Assembly (NCBI RefSeq): GCF_024494565.1 | Contig: NZ_JANHDN010000004.1 | Location: forward strand, 248,001 to 312,000 | Origin: Halorubrum rutilum | Lineage (GTDB): Archaea > Halobacteriota > Halobacteria > Halobacteriales > Haloferacaceae | Length of the DNA: 64,000 bases | Direction of reading: 5' to 3' | Shown: piece after piece, positions 1-8,714 of the stretch | How positions within the stretch are numbered: the stretch's first letter is position 1 | Layout: each line of letters begins with the position of its first letter | Notes under the pieces: model-generated | The model's input: only the letters and a program-made list of their open reading frames with translations | What the model was told of the DNA's origin: nothing | Database searches by the model: none | Program-made: the position numbers and the translations under genes

Positions 1-60
1 AGCCGACGGGCGCGTGACGCGGCCGCGGGGACCCGAGCCGGCGCGTCCCCGCCCCCGCCC

Positions 61-1512
61 TCAGTCGGTCGGGAACTCCGACGCCGCGCCGGTCGGCTGC
101 GTCGGCGCGTCGTCGAGCGCCTCGAAGAAGCGCCCGGAGACGAACGTCTCGACGACCTCCGGCAGCGACTCCGACTCCGACACCTCCTCCAAGATGCCGA
201 GCGGGACCTGCGCGCCGGCCATCGTGGCGTGGCCGCCGGCGGAGCCGACCGGGTCGAGCGCGTCGCGGAGGAGCTCGCCCACGTCGAGGTCCGTGCCGCG
301 CGACCGCGCGGAGCCGTAGATCACCCCGTCCATGTAGCCGTAGACGAACGTGACCGCGACCCCGTCGAGGTCGAGGAGGCGCTCCGCCGCCTGCGCGAGC
401 GTGTCGCGGTCGCTGATCTCGCCGACGCAGGAGGCGACCGTCGACCCCCGCACGTCGCGCCCCTCGATGGCGTTTGCGAGCACCCGGAGCGTCTCCTGGC
501 TCACGCTCGGGCTCTCGACGCGTTCGAGCGTGGACTCGTCGGCGAGCGGCGACAGCGACGCCGCCGCCTCGAAGTCCGGGATCGACGTCGACCGCGTGAA
601 GTCCTTCGTGTCGATCCGGATCCCGTACAGCAGGGCCGTGGCGAGGGGCCGGTCCGGCTCGACGCCGAGTCGAGAGAGGTACTCCTCGATCAGCGTGCTC
701 GTCGCGCCGACGTCCGGCCGGATGTCGACGAACGACCCCGCGACCGGCCCGCGCGGCGGGTGGTGGTCGACCACGACGTCGACCGGGTGTCCCTCGGGGA
801 GGCTGTCGTTGATCCCCGCCCGCGAGTGGTCGACGAGGGCGACGCCGTCGTAGTCGTCGAGGTCGATCCCGTCGAACGTCGACAGCGAGAGGTCGAGGAG
901 GTTCACCATCGCGCGGTTCTCCTGGTGGGCGATCTCGCCGCCGTAACAGGGGTCGGCGGGGACGCCGACGACGTCCGCGACCCGCGCCAGCCCGATCGCG
1001 CTCGCGATGGCGTCCGGGTCGGGGTTGTCGTGGGCGACGACGAGGAGGGGGCCGGAGAGCTCGCGGAGCGTCGCGAGCAGCCGGACCGGGAGCTCGTCGG
1101 TCCCCCCCTCGTCGCCGTCGGCGCCGATCGCCTCGCAGACGCGGGTGACGAGCGCCTCGACCGGGTCGACGACGCGGTCGGCGGCCGCCTCCAGCGCCGA
1201 CCGCTCGGCCGCGGTCGGACTCGTCCCGACGTGCGCCACGATCATCGCGTCGGGGTAGCGCTCCCGCGCGGCCTCCGCGGCGGCGACGTTGCGCGCGGGG
1301 TCGTCGCTCGCGACCAGCACGACCGCGGCGCGGTCGGGGTACGCCGACGGGTCGGTGGGGTCGGCCTCGACGGTGGCGACGTTGCGGTCGCGGAGCGTCG
1401 ACGCCCACCCGGTGTCGTCGGTGATCGCGATCAGCTCGCCGCGCTCTCCGCGGCTGCGCTCGACGAGCGTGTTCCCGACCGCGCTACAGCCGAGCAGCAG
1501 ACGCCGGGCCAT
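61..1512 (-). CDS. DHH family phosphoesterase with N-terminal TrkA-N domain
   Basis: 483 aa. Residues 1-120 look like a Rossmann/TrkA-N domain: a hydrophobic strand from MARRLLLGCSAVGN, then acidic residues after later strands. The DHH phosphoesterase core follows, with HDNPDPDAIAS at 161-171, VDHS at 227-230 and VDHHPP at 248-253, all metal-binding motifs. A DHHA1-like GGHATMAGAQ lies near the C-terminus. The family hydrolyses phosphodiesters such as oligonucleotides or cyclic dinucleotides; the fused nucleotide-binding domain suggests ligand control, but the substrate cannot be read from the sequence. It lies 36 bp downstream of the folate fusion gene on the same strand, so co-transcription is possible. 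The start is the first ATG and gives an intact Rossmann strand. Confidence 0.9.
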   Translation of the reverse strand: MARRLLLGCSAVGNTLVERSRGERGELIAITDDTGWASTLRDRNVATVEADPTDPSAYPDRAAVVLVASDDPARNVAAAEAARERYPDAMIVAHVGTSPTAAERSALEAAADRVVDPVEALVTRVCEAIGADGDEGGTDELPVRLLATLRELSGPLLVVAHDNPDPDAIASAIGLARVADVVGVPADPCYGGEIAHQENRAMVNLLDLSLSTFDGIDLDDYDGVALVDHSRAGINDSLPEGHPVDVVVDHHPPRGPVAGSFVDIRPDVGATSTLIEEYLSRLGVEPDRPLATALLYGIRIDTKDFTRSTSIPDFEAAASLSPLADESTLERVESPSVSQETLRVLANAIEGRDVRGSTVASCVGEISDRDTLAQAAERLLDLDGVAVTFVYGYMDGVIYGSARSRGTDLDVGELLRDALDPVGSAGGHATMAGAQVPLGILEEVSESESLPEVVETFVSGRFFEALDDAPTQPTGAASEFPTD

Positions 1513-1548
1513 ACGGGCGCGACGCGACCCGAGAGGAAAACGCTGCCG

Positions 1549-4281
1549 TCATTCGTCGGGGACGTCGTCGCCCTCCGGAGGGCCGCCGTCGAGAGCGTCG
1601 CCCTCCGGAGGCCCGCCGTCGGGAGCGTCGCCCTCCCGCAGCGCCCCGTTCACCGCGGCGGCCACGTCGACCGCGGCGCGGTTCTCCGCCACGTCGTGGA
1701 CGCGCACGAGGTCGGCGCCGCGGTCGGCGGCGAGCGCGGTGGCGGCGACGGTGGCGTGCTCGCGGTCGTCCGGGTCGCGACCGACGGCGCCGAACATCGA
1801 CTTGTGCGAGTGCCCGATCAGCACCGGGCAGTCGAGCGCGGCGAACTCCCCGACGCGGTCGACCAGCTCGAACGCCTCGGCCGCCGACTTCCCGAAGCCG
1901 AGCCCGGGGTCGACGATCACCTTGTCCCGGTCGATCCCGGCCGTGTCGGCGAGCGCCAGCCGCTCGCGGAGCGACGCGATCACGTCGCCGACCGCGTCGT
2001 CGTACTCGGGGTCGTTCGTCGGGTCGACCGGCGCGTCGAGGCTGTGCATCACGACGACGGGGCAGTCCGCCTCGGCGACGACCTCGCGCATCGCCGGGTC
2101 CTCCAGCCCGGTCACGTCGTTGATGACGTCGGCGCCGGCCTCCAGCGCCGCCGCCGCGACCTCGGCCTTCCGCGTGTCGACCGAGACCAGCACGTCGCCG
2201 TCGGCGACCGCCGGCACCGACCGCACCGCCTCGACCGTCGGGACGACGCGGTCGATCTCCTCGTCGACGGGGACCGGCTCCGCGCCCGGCCGGGTCGACT
2301 CGCCGCCGACGTCGACGACGTCGACCCCGGCCTCGACCATGCGCTCGGCGCCGGCGACCGCGTCTTCGAGGGCCTCGTGGCGCCCGCCGTCGTGGAAGGA
2401 GTCCGGCGTGACGTTGAGCACGCCCATCACCGCGGTGCCGTCGGACCAGGGGTAGTCGGGGGCGGCGTCCGACCCCTCCTCGGCGTCCGATCGGTCCCCG
2501 TCGAGCCCGAGTCGCCCCGCGAGGTCGGTCGCGACGCCCGCGAGCCCCTCGCCCTCCCGGTCGCGCAGGCGGTCGAGCAGCCCGCGGTACTCCGCGACGG
2601 TCGCGCCGAGCGTGACCGGGACCTGCTCGCCGCCGGGGACGCGGCCCTCGCCGGCGCCGAGCCCGCCGATCGCGGCGTCGCCGCCGACCTCGCGGACCGC
2701 GGCCGCGAGGCGCTCGGCGTGGTCGCCGCGCAGCCGGAGCGTGAGGACGCGGTGGTCGAGCCCGTCGGCGCGGGCCGCGGCCGCGTCGGGCGGGACTCCG
2801 GCCGCGTCGAGCGCGCGGCGGGCGTCGGTGTTCCGACTCCCTCCGCCGCGGTCGCCCTCGCCCCGTCCGCCCGCCCCGCCGACCGACCGCGGCGTCACGG
2901 TCCGGAGCCGGGCGGCGCGCGCCTCGGCGACCGCGAACAGCGAGCCGACGAGCAGCACGCAGTCGTCCGGGTCGGCGCGGGCGACCGCGCGGTCCAGCGC
3001 GGCGGCCACGTCGCCGCCGACGGTCACCTCGTCGACGCCGGCGCCGCGGAGCGCGGCCGCGAGCACCTCGGGGTCCTCCGCGCGGTCGAGCGCCGGCCGG
3101 CAGGTGACCGCCGAAGCGGCGTCGGGGAGCGCGCTCGCGGCGCCCGCGTGGTCCTTGTCGTGCATCGCCGCGTACACGAGGTGGAGGTCGTCGTAGTCGT
3201 ACTCGTCGAGCGTCCCGGCGAGCGTCCGGCAGGCGGCCGGGTTGTGCGCGCCGTCGAGCACGGTCAGCGGCGCCGTCTCGACCACCTCGAACCGGCCGGG
3301 CCACGTCGCCCGCGCGAGCCCGTCGCGGACGGCCGACTCCGGGATGGGGTCCGAGGCGCCGTCTTCCGCGTCCGCCACCGCGGCCGCGGTCCGTCGGGCC
3401 AGCGCGACGGCGACCCCCGCGTTCGTCGCCTGGTGGTCGCCGACGAGCGGGATCCGGTAGGTCCCCGCGACCTCGCCCGCGAGCGTCGCCTCGGCGTCGG
3501 TGGGGCTCACGCGCCCGTCGTAGGCGACGGAGAGGGTCGGATCCGGGTCGGGACCGTCGCCGCCGTCGGCGTCCGTGCCGTCGACGTCCGTGCCGTCGGC
3601 GTCCCGGTCCGAGCCCGCCCCCACCACCGTCGCGACCGGCGCGCCCGCCTCGCCGGCGACCTCGCGGACGACGCCGAGCGCCTCGCCCTCGCAGGCCGTC
3701 ACGAGGGGGGCGCCCGGCTCGGCGATCCGGGCCTTCGTGCGGGCGATCTCGGCGATCGTGTCGCCGAGGACGTCGGTGTGTTCGAGCGAGACGTTCGTCA
3801 CGGCGGTCGCGACCGGGTCGACCGCGCTGGTCGCGTCGTACTCGCCGCCGAGCCCGACCTCCAGTACCGCGACGTCGACGTCGCGGCGCGCGAAGTCGCG
3901 GATCGCCATCGCCGTGACGACCTCGAAGAAGGTGAGCGGCTCGCCGGCGGCGGCGCGCTCGACGAGCCACGGCTTCGCCTCGGCCACGAAGTCGGCGACC
4001 GCGTCCTCGGTGATCGGGAGCCCGTCGACGCGGACGCGCTCGGCGAGCGCGGAGAGGTGCGGCGAGGTGTAGAGGCCGACCGAGAGCCCGGCCTCGCGCA
4101 GGATCGACTCGGTCATGCGCGCCGCGCTCCCCTTCCCGTTCGAGCCGGCCACCTGCACGAACGGCACGTCGTCCTCGGGGTTGCCGAGCCGGTCGAGCAG
4201 CGCCGCGATCCGCTCGGTCCCGGGCTTGACCGAGAAGCGGCGGAGGTCGAAGAGGAACGCCGCCGCCTCGTGGTAGTCCAT
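1549..4281 (-). CDS. Bifunctional folylpolyglutamate synthase / dihydropteroate synthase
   Basis: 910 aa fusion. The N-terminal half is a Mur-ligase-type FolC: P-loop GSNGKGS at 46-52, and a second-domain LDGAHNPAAC motif. The C-terminal third is FolP: MGVLNVTPDSFHDGG from residue 619, then DVGGESTRPGA, VSVDTRKAEV, VDPGLGFGKS and LIGHSHKSMFG, the pterin and pABA pocket motifs. One protein would therefore make dihydropteroate and add glutamates. This FolC-FolP fusion is known from haloarchaea. The region between the domains (about 470-610) is less conserved. The extreme C-terminus carries a 10-residue repeat (DGGPPEGDAL type) encoded by a 30-bp tandem repeat. Very long open frames on the opposite strand are codon-bias shadows. 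Confidence 0.95.
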   Translation of the reverse strand: MDYHEAAAFLFDLRRFSVKPGTERIAALLDRLGNPEDDVPFVQVAGSNGKGSAARMTESILREAGLSVGLYTSPHLSALAERVRVDGLPITEDAVADFVAEAKPWLVERAAAGEPLTFFEVVTAMAIRDFARRDVDVAVLEVGLGGEYDATSAVDPVATAVTNVSLEHTDVLGDTIAEIARTKARIAEPGAPLVTACEGEALGVVREVAGEAGAPVATVVGAGSDRDADGTDVDGTDADGGDGPDPDPTLSVAYDGRVSPTDAEATLAGEVAGTYRIPLVGDHQATNAGVAVALARRTAAAVADAEDGASDPIPESAVRDGLARATWPGRFEVVETAPLTVLDGAHNPAACRTLAGTLDEYDYDDLHLVYAAMHDKDHAGAASALPDAASAVTCRPALDRAEDPEVLAAALRGAGVDEVTVGGDVAAALDRAVARADPDDCVLLVGSLFAVAEARAARLRTVTPRSVGGAGGRGEGDRGGGSRNTDARRALDAAGVPPDAAAARADGLDHRVLTLRLRGDHAERLAAAVREVGGDAAIGGLGAGEGRVPGGEQVPVTLGATVAEYRGLLDRLRDREGEGLAGVATDLAGRLGLDGDRSDAEEGSDAAPDYPWSDGTAVMGVLNVTPDSFHDGGRHEALEDAVAGAERMVEAGVDVVDVGGESTRPGAEPVPVDEEIDRVVPTVEAVRSVPAVADGDVLVSVDTRKAEVAAAALEAGADVINDVTGLEDPAMREVVAEADCPVVVMHSLDAPVDPTNDPEYDDAVGDVIASLRERLALADTAGIDRDKVIVDPGLGFGKSAAEAFELVDRVGEFAALDCPVLIGHSHKSMFGAVGRDPDDREHATVAATALAADRGADLVRVHDVAENRAAVDVAAAVNGALREGDAPDGGPPEGDALDGGPPEGDDVPDE
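1567..1640. repeat. 30-bp tandem repeat at the 3' end of the folate fusion gene
   Basis: A 30-bp unit (GTCGCCCTCCGGAGGGCCGC plus 10 nt) starts at 1567, 1597 and, in part, 1627. It is in frame and encodes a repeated Asp/Gly/Pro tail after the last conserved FolP segment, so unit-number changes would alter only the tail. Confidence 0.85.
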
Positions 4282-4432
4282 GTCCCTGGGTCGGCGCCGC
4301 GTCGCTTAGGCGTAACGGACCCGAGCGAGCTGGGACGGCACCGCCGACGCGAGGACCGGCGGTCGCCGACCGTCCGCGGGGAGCCGGCCGCGAAGAGCAA
4401 CCCTTACGCGCGCGGCACCCCGACTCGGTCGC

Positions 4433-5481
<1,049 letters not shown>

Positions 5482-5485
<4 letters not shown>

Positions 5486-6237
5486 CCCGCGTGGGCCGGG
5501 TCCGCACCGAGGCGACCGCGGCGGCGCGGTCGTTCCTCCGCCGGCGGACGGCGGTGTTCTTCACGTTCTTTTTCCCCGTGATCCTCGTCGTCATCTTCGG
5601 CGCCTTAGTCCGCACCCAGCCGACCGGCGGGGGGCTGTTCGCGGAGCCGGCCGGCTACTACATCCCCGGCTACCTCGCGGTCGTCGTCCTCTTCACCCCC
5701 CTCTCGCGGGTCGGCTCCGAGATCGCCCGCCACCGCGACGGCGGCCGGTTCGAGAAGCTGGCGACGACCCCGCTCTCGCGGGCGGAGTGGCTGCTCGCGC
5801 ACACCCTCGTCAACGTCGCGATCATCGGGGCGGCGAGCCTCCTGATCTTCGGGCTCGTGCTCGCGGTGACCGACGCCGAGCCGGTCGTCTCGCCCGCGCT
5901 CGCCGTCCTCCCCGTCTTCGTCGCCGTCGGCGTCGCGCTGTTCTGCGGGCTCGGGGCGGTGCTCGGCGCGCTCACCGACTCGCAGGACGGCGTGATCGCC
6001 GCGAGCAACACGGTCGCGCTCCCCCTCCTCTTCCTCTCGGAGACGTTCGTCTCTCCCGACCTGCTGCCGGGGTGGTTCCGGCCGGCCGTCGCCGCGTCGC
6101 CGCTGACGTACTTCGCGCGCGGGACGCGGGCGATCGTCCACGAGCCCGGGGCGTGGGTCGGCGACCTCGCCGCCCTCTCCGCCCTCGCCGTCGCGTTCCT
6201 CGCGGTCGGCGCGTACGCGGTCCCGCGGACGGATTAG
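5482..6237 (+). CDS. ABC-2 type transporter permease
   Basis: 251 aa integral membrane protein with about six hydrophobic segments, beginning with TAVFFTFFFPVILVVIFGAL and ending with LAALSALAVAFLAVGAYAV. This matches the ABC-2 permease fold. The chosen ATG overlaps the ATPase stop by 4 nt and has a purine-rich GGAGGC seven bases upstream. An in-frame extension to 5377 would overlap the ATPase gene by over 100 nt and lacks hydrophobic content, so it was not used. It forms the membrane channel of the exporter with the preceding gene. Confidence 0.92.
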
Positions 6238-6354
6238 GCGGAGGGCCGGCGGCCCGGCGTGGAGCGGGGAGCCGGCCGCTCGGCGCGGCGCCGCCCCGAA
6301 GCCGGTCATTTATACGGTCCGCCGCCGTCTCGGAGAGACGAGAGAGGGCCACCG

Positions 6355-6504
6355 TTGACGACCGTTCACTTCACCTGTTCCGACTGCGCGCAGACCATCG
6401 AGGTCAACGAGGAGATGCGGGAGACGATCCTCGCGGCCGGCTGTCCGGTGTGTACGACCGGCGCCAGCGAGGACGACTTCTCCGACGACCCCGACGACGG
6501 GTAG
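6355..6504 (+). CDS. Mini zinc-ribbon protein, paralogue 1
   Basis: 49 aa if translation starts at TTG 6355, the first residue that aligns with its paralogue. CSDC and CPVC pairs about 20 residues apart form a one-knuckle zinc ribbon, followed by an acidic tail (EDDFSDDPDDG). It resembles the small haloarchaeal zinc ribbons I know as DUF7560; that name is from memory. It aligns along its length with the 51-aa protein at 7153-7308 (IEVNEEMRETILAAGCPVC against IEVDDAMRATLLDVGCVVC). The TTG start is inferred; an upstream extension to 6259 is basic and unconserved. Its function is unknown: nucleic-acid or protein binding is plausible. Confidence 0.75.
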   Translation: MTTVHFTCSDCAQTIEVNEEMRETILAAGCPVCTTGASEDDFSDDPDDG

Positions 6505-6566
6505 GCTCCCGCCCGGACGCGGTGCCCGCGCGGTCGGACCTCGGGGGGCGGAGCGTCGGCGGCCCC

Positions 6567-7022
6567 TCACTCCTCGTCGCGGTCGACGACGATCCGTCGG
6601 CCGGTGAGTCGCTCGGGGACGAACCGGTAGAGGTCGATGTCGAGGTCGGACTTCCCGTCGGCCCAGATCTCGAAGAGCGGGCGGCGGGTCTCGCCGTACT
6701 GCGCGATCGTCTCGGGCGTGAGCTCGTCGAGGTCGACGCGCCGGAGCACGCCGACGCCGACGACGCTCCCGTACTCGTCGCCGTCCTCCTCGTACACGAC
6801 GATCCGCGCCTTCGGCTCGGAGGCGAGGAACTCGCGCTTCTCGCTGTCGGGCGTCGACACCAGCCGGAGGAAGGCGTCGCGGGACTCCTCGTCGAATCCG
6901 TAGGAGATCGGGATCGCGTACGGCGTCTCGTCGCGCGCGAGCGAGAGCACGCCGGTCTCGTGACGCGAGAGGAACGCGTCGACCTCCGCGTCGGTCATCT
7001 CGACCTCGCCGTTCGTCGCCAT
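6567..7022 (-). CDS. Pyridoxamine 5'-phosphate oxidase-like flavin-binding protein
   Basis: 151 aa. The N-terminal part (FLSRHETGVLSLARDETPYA then IPISYGFD) is the split-barrel signature of the PNPOx-like superfamily, which binds FMN, F420 or haem. Residues for true pyridoxamine phosphate oxidase activity cannot be confirmed, so substrate and cofactor stay open. The ATG at 7022 was chosen because the 46 residues upstream in the open frame are basic, proline-rich and unlike the acidic haloarchaeal proteome. The gene sits between two paralogous zinc-ribbon genes, one on each strand. Confidence 0.85.
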   Translation of the reverse strand: MATNGEVEMTDAEVDAFLSRHETGVLSLARDETPYAIPISYGFDEESRDAFLRLVSTPDSEKREFLASEPKARIVVYEEDGDEYGSVVGVGVLRRVDLDELTPETIAQYGETRRPLFEIWADGKSDLDIDLYRFVPERLTGRRIVVDRDEE

Positions 7023-7152
7023 ACGCGAAGGTCGGCGTACGCCGGGATAAAGGGCACGAGACGGATCGGGGGTGTGAGGACGCGAGCGGGAGTACCGGGA
7101 CGCGAGCGGGGGGTGCGACGACGCGAGCGGGAACGACGAGGGGCGGGCGGTC

Positions 7153-7308
7153 CTACGCACTCTGCGGATCGGCGATGTCGCCCTCGGTGACGGGCTCGCC
7201 GCAGACGACGCAGCCCACGTCGAGCAGGGTCGCCCGCATGGCGTCGTCCACCTCGATCGACCGACGACACTCCGGGCAGACGAACGTGTGGGTCCGTGGG
7301 GTCGTCAT
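7153..7308 (-). CDS. Mini zinc-ribbon protein, paralogue 2
   Basis: 51 aa from ATG 7308. The CPEC and CVVC pairs with the intervening IEVDDAMRATLLDVG match the 49-aa protein at 6355-6504. The tail TEGDIADPQSA is short and acidic. A slightly longer form (ATG 7335) adds nine basic residues not shared with the paralogue and was not used. Both paralogues flank the flavin-fold oxidase gene, and this copy would be transcribed in the same direction as that gene from about 130 bp upstream. Function unknown. Confidence 0.78.
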   Translation of the reverse strand: MTTPRTHTFVCPECRRSIEVDDAMRATLLDVGCVVCGEPVTEGDIADPQSA

Positions 7309-7404
7309 GGATGCGCGTACGACGCGGACGCTCATGAAGGATGGATCGGATTCCAGAGGGTTCGGAATACGGTCGACCGACGGCGCGGGGCGGTCCCCGG
7401 CCGC

Positions 7405-8040
7405 TCAGTCGATCAGCGTCGAGAGCAGCTTCCGCTGCGCGGCGGCGATGTGCTCCGAGAACGTCGAGCGGTCGATGCCGAGCGAGTCGGCGACCTCGCC
7501 GGCGTTGGCCCCCTTCGGGTGGTCGAAGTAGCCGGCGTCGTAGGCGGTCGCGAGCACCTCGCGCTGGCGCTCGGTGAGGTCGCTCCGGTCGACGGTGACG
7601 AGGTCCGACTCCTCCGGCGTCGACGACGACTGGAGGAGCCGCAACACCTCCATGTCCGGGGTCGACTCCCGGAACGCGTCGAGGACCGACCGGAGCGTCG
7701 GGAGGTCGGTCGCGTGGAACGTGACGAGGAGCCGCCCGTCCCGGACGGTCGTCTCCGATGCGGGGAGCCCGTGGCGGTCGAGCACCGCGAACGGCGACGC
7801 CTCGTCGGGGTCGGTCTCGAACCGGTAGGCGGCCTTTGCGCCGTAGTCGAAGACGACGTCGACGCCCTCGGGCACCGACAGGTCGGCGTCGGCGACGAAC
7901 TCGAAGACGACCGTCCCCGCGGCCCCGTCCGGAGCGGTCCGCGCGACGCTGTATATCGGCGTCGAGCCGTCGGCGATCCCGTCGAACGGCGACGGCGTCC
8001 CCGCCGGGAGCGAGACCTCCGCCCTGATTCCGGATCCCAT
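7405..8040 (-). CDS. HTH_10 (bacterio-opsin-activator type) transcriptional regulator
   Basis: 211 aa. The C-terminal 60 residues carry the HTH_10 signature of Bat-like regulators: LTERQREVLATAYDAGYFDH, then GANAGEVADSLGIDRSTFSEH with the recognition helix, and LLSTLID at the end. The N-terminal 140 residues form an alpha/beta sensor-like domain without a recognisable ligand motif. The start at 8040 gives MGSGIRAEV, where conservation of this class normally begins; ten residues upstream are Gly/Arg-rich. It is transcribed away from the winged-helix gene at 8253. The target is unknown; proteins of this class regulate many haloarchaeal operons besides bop. Confidence 0.88.
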   Translation of the reverse strand: MGSGIRAEVSLPAGTPSPFDGIADGSTPIYSVARTAPDGAAGTVVFEFVADADLSVPEGVDVVFDYGAKAAYRFETDPDEASPFAVLDRHGLPASETTVRDGRLLVTFHATDLPTLRSVLDAFRESTPDMEVLRLLQSSSTPEESDLVTVDRSDLTERQREVLATAYDAGYFDHPKGANAGEVADSLGIDRSTFSEHIAAAQRKLLSTLID

Positions 8041-8189
8041 CTGCGTCCGTCCGTGACCGCCCCCGGGCAAAACGTTGACGCCGCGGAAGCGGTGGCGGCG
8101 CGGAGCCGCCCGCGGCCGCGTCGGCCGGTCCGACGCCCGCCGCGGGAAGGAGGCGAGAGGCGGTCGAAGGCGACCGGGTTCGGCGCGTC

Positions 8190-8198
8190 CTTATAAAA
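8190..8198 (+). promoter_or_regulatory. TATA-like box for the winged-helix gene
   Basis: CTTATAAAA in GC-rich DNA, about 55-60 nt before ATG 8253. It implies a 5' leader of roughly 30 nt, so this gene is probably not leaderless. Confidence 0.6.
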
Positions 8199-8252
8199 CA
8201 CCCCTCATATGCAGGGGCGGTGTTGGGGTGGGTGGAACCGGTACGTACATCC

Positions 8253-8642
8253 ATGAAGCGACAGGCCTCGTACGCGACCGGACCGACGACGGCGACCGAG
8301 GGCGACGAGACGCTGGACGCCACCTTCGACGTCCTCGCGGACCCGGACTGCCGAGCGATCCTCGGCGCCGCCGACACGCCGATGACGACGAGCGAGCTGG
8401 CCGACGCGTGCGACATCGCGCTCTCGACGGCATACCGGAAGGTCGAGCGCCTGAGCGAGACGCCGCTCCTCGTCGAGGGCGTCCGCTTCGACCCCGAGGG
8501 CGACCACGCCGCCGAGTACACCCGCGGCGCCACCGACGCGGCGATCGAACTCGGGGACGACGGTGTCACGCTGACCGTCGAGGACGGGGGCGTCGACTCG
8601 CTCACCGCGGCCGTCGAGACGACCGGGGTCTCGGCCGACTGA
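8253..8642 (+). CDS. Winged helix-turn-helix transcriptional regulator
   Basis: 129 aa. A typical winged helix covers residues 20-75: FDVLADPDCRAILGAADTPM, then TTSELADACDIALSTAYRKVERL, where STAYRKVERL is the recognition helix. The acidic C-terminal half (VTLTVEDGGVDSLTAAVE) may be a small sensor or dimer domain. The fold is ArsR/MarR-like; no metal-binding cysteines are present. The start is ATG 8253, because the 11 residues before it in the open frame lie between the TATA box and the likely transcript start. A T6 run at 8654-8659 follows the stop. It sits between an HTH_10 gene and a histidine kinase, so this is a small regulatory cluster. Confidence 0.88.
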   Translation: MKRQASYATGPTTATEGDETLDATFDVLADPDCRAILGAADTPMTTSELADACDIALSTAYRKVERLSETPLLVEGVRFDPEGDHAAEYTRGATDAAIELGDDGVTLTVEDGGVDSLTAAVETTGVSAD

Positions 8643-8653
8643 GCCCGGACCGA

Positions 8654-8659
8654 TTTTTT
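8654..8659 (+). terminator. T6 run after the winged-helix gene
   Basis: TTTTTT lies 12 nt after the TGA in otherwise GC-rich DNA. Archaeal RNA polymerase terminates at such oligo-T tracts. Confidence 0.45.
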
Positions 8660-8684
8660 CGTCTGCGATAATCGGGGAGTCAGC

Positions 8685-8691
8685 CTTATCT
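8685..8691 (+). promoter_or_regulatory. TATA-like box for the PAS histidine kinase gene
   Basis: CTTATCT centred 27 nt before ATG 8715, the spacing of a leaderless haloarchaeal transcript. Confidence 0.55.
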
Positions 8692-8714
8692 ATCGCTCAG
8701 CGAACCGGTTCCGT

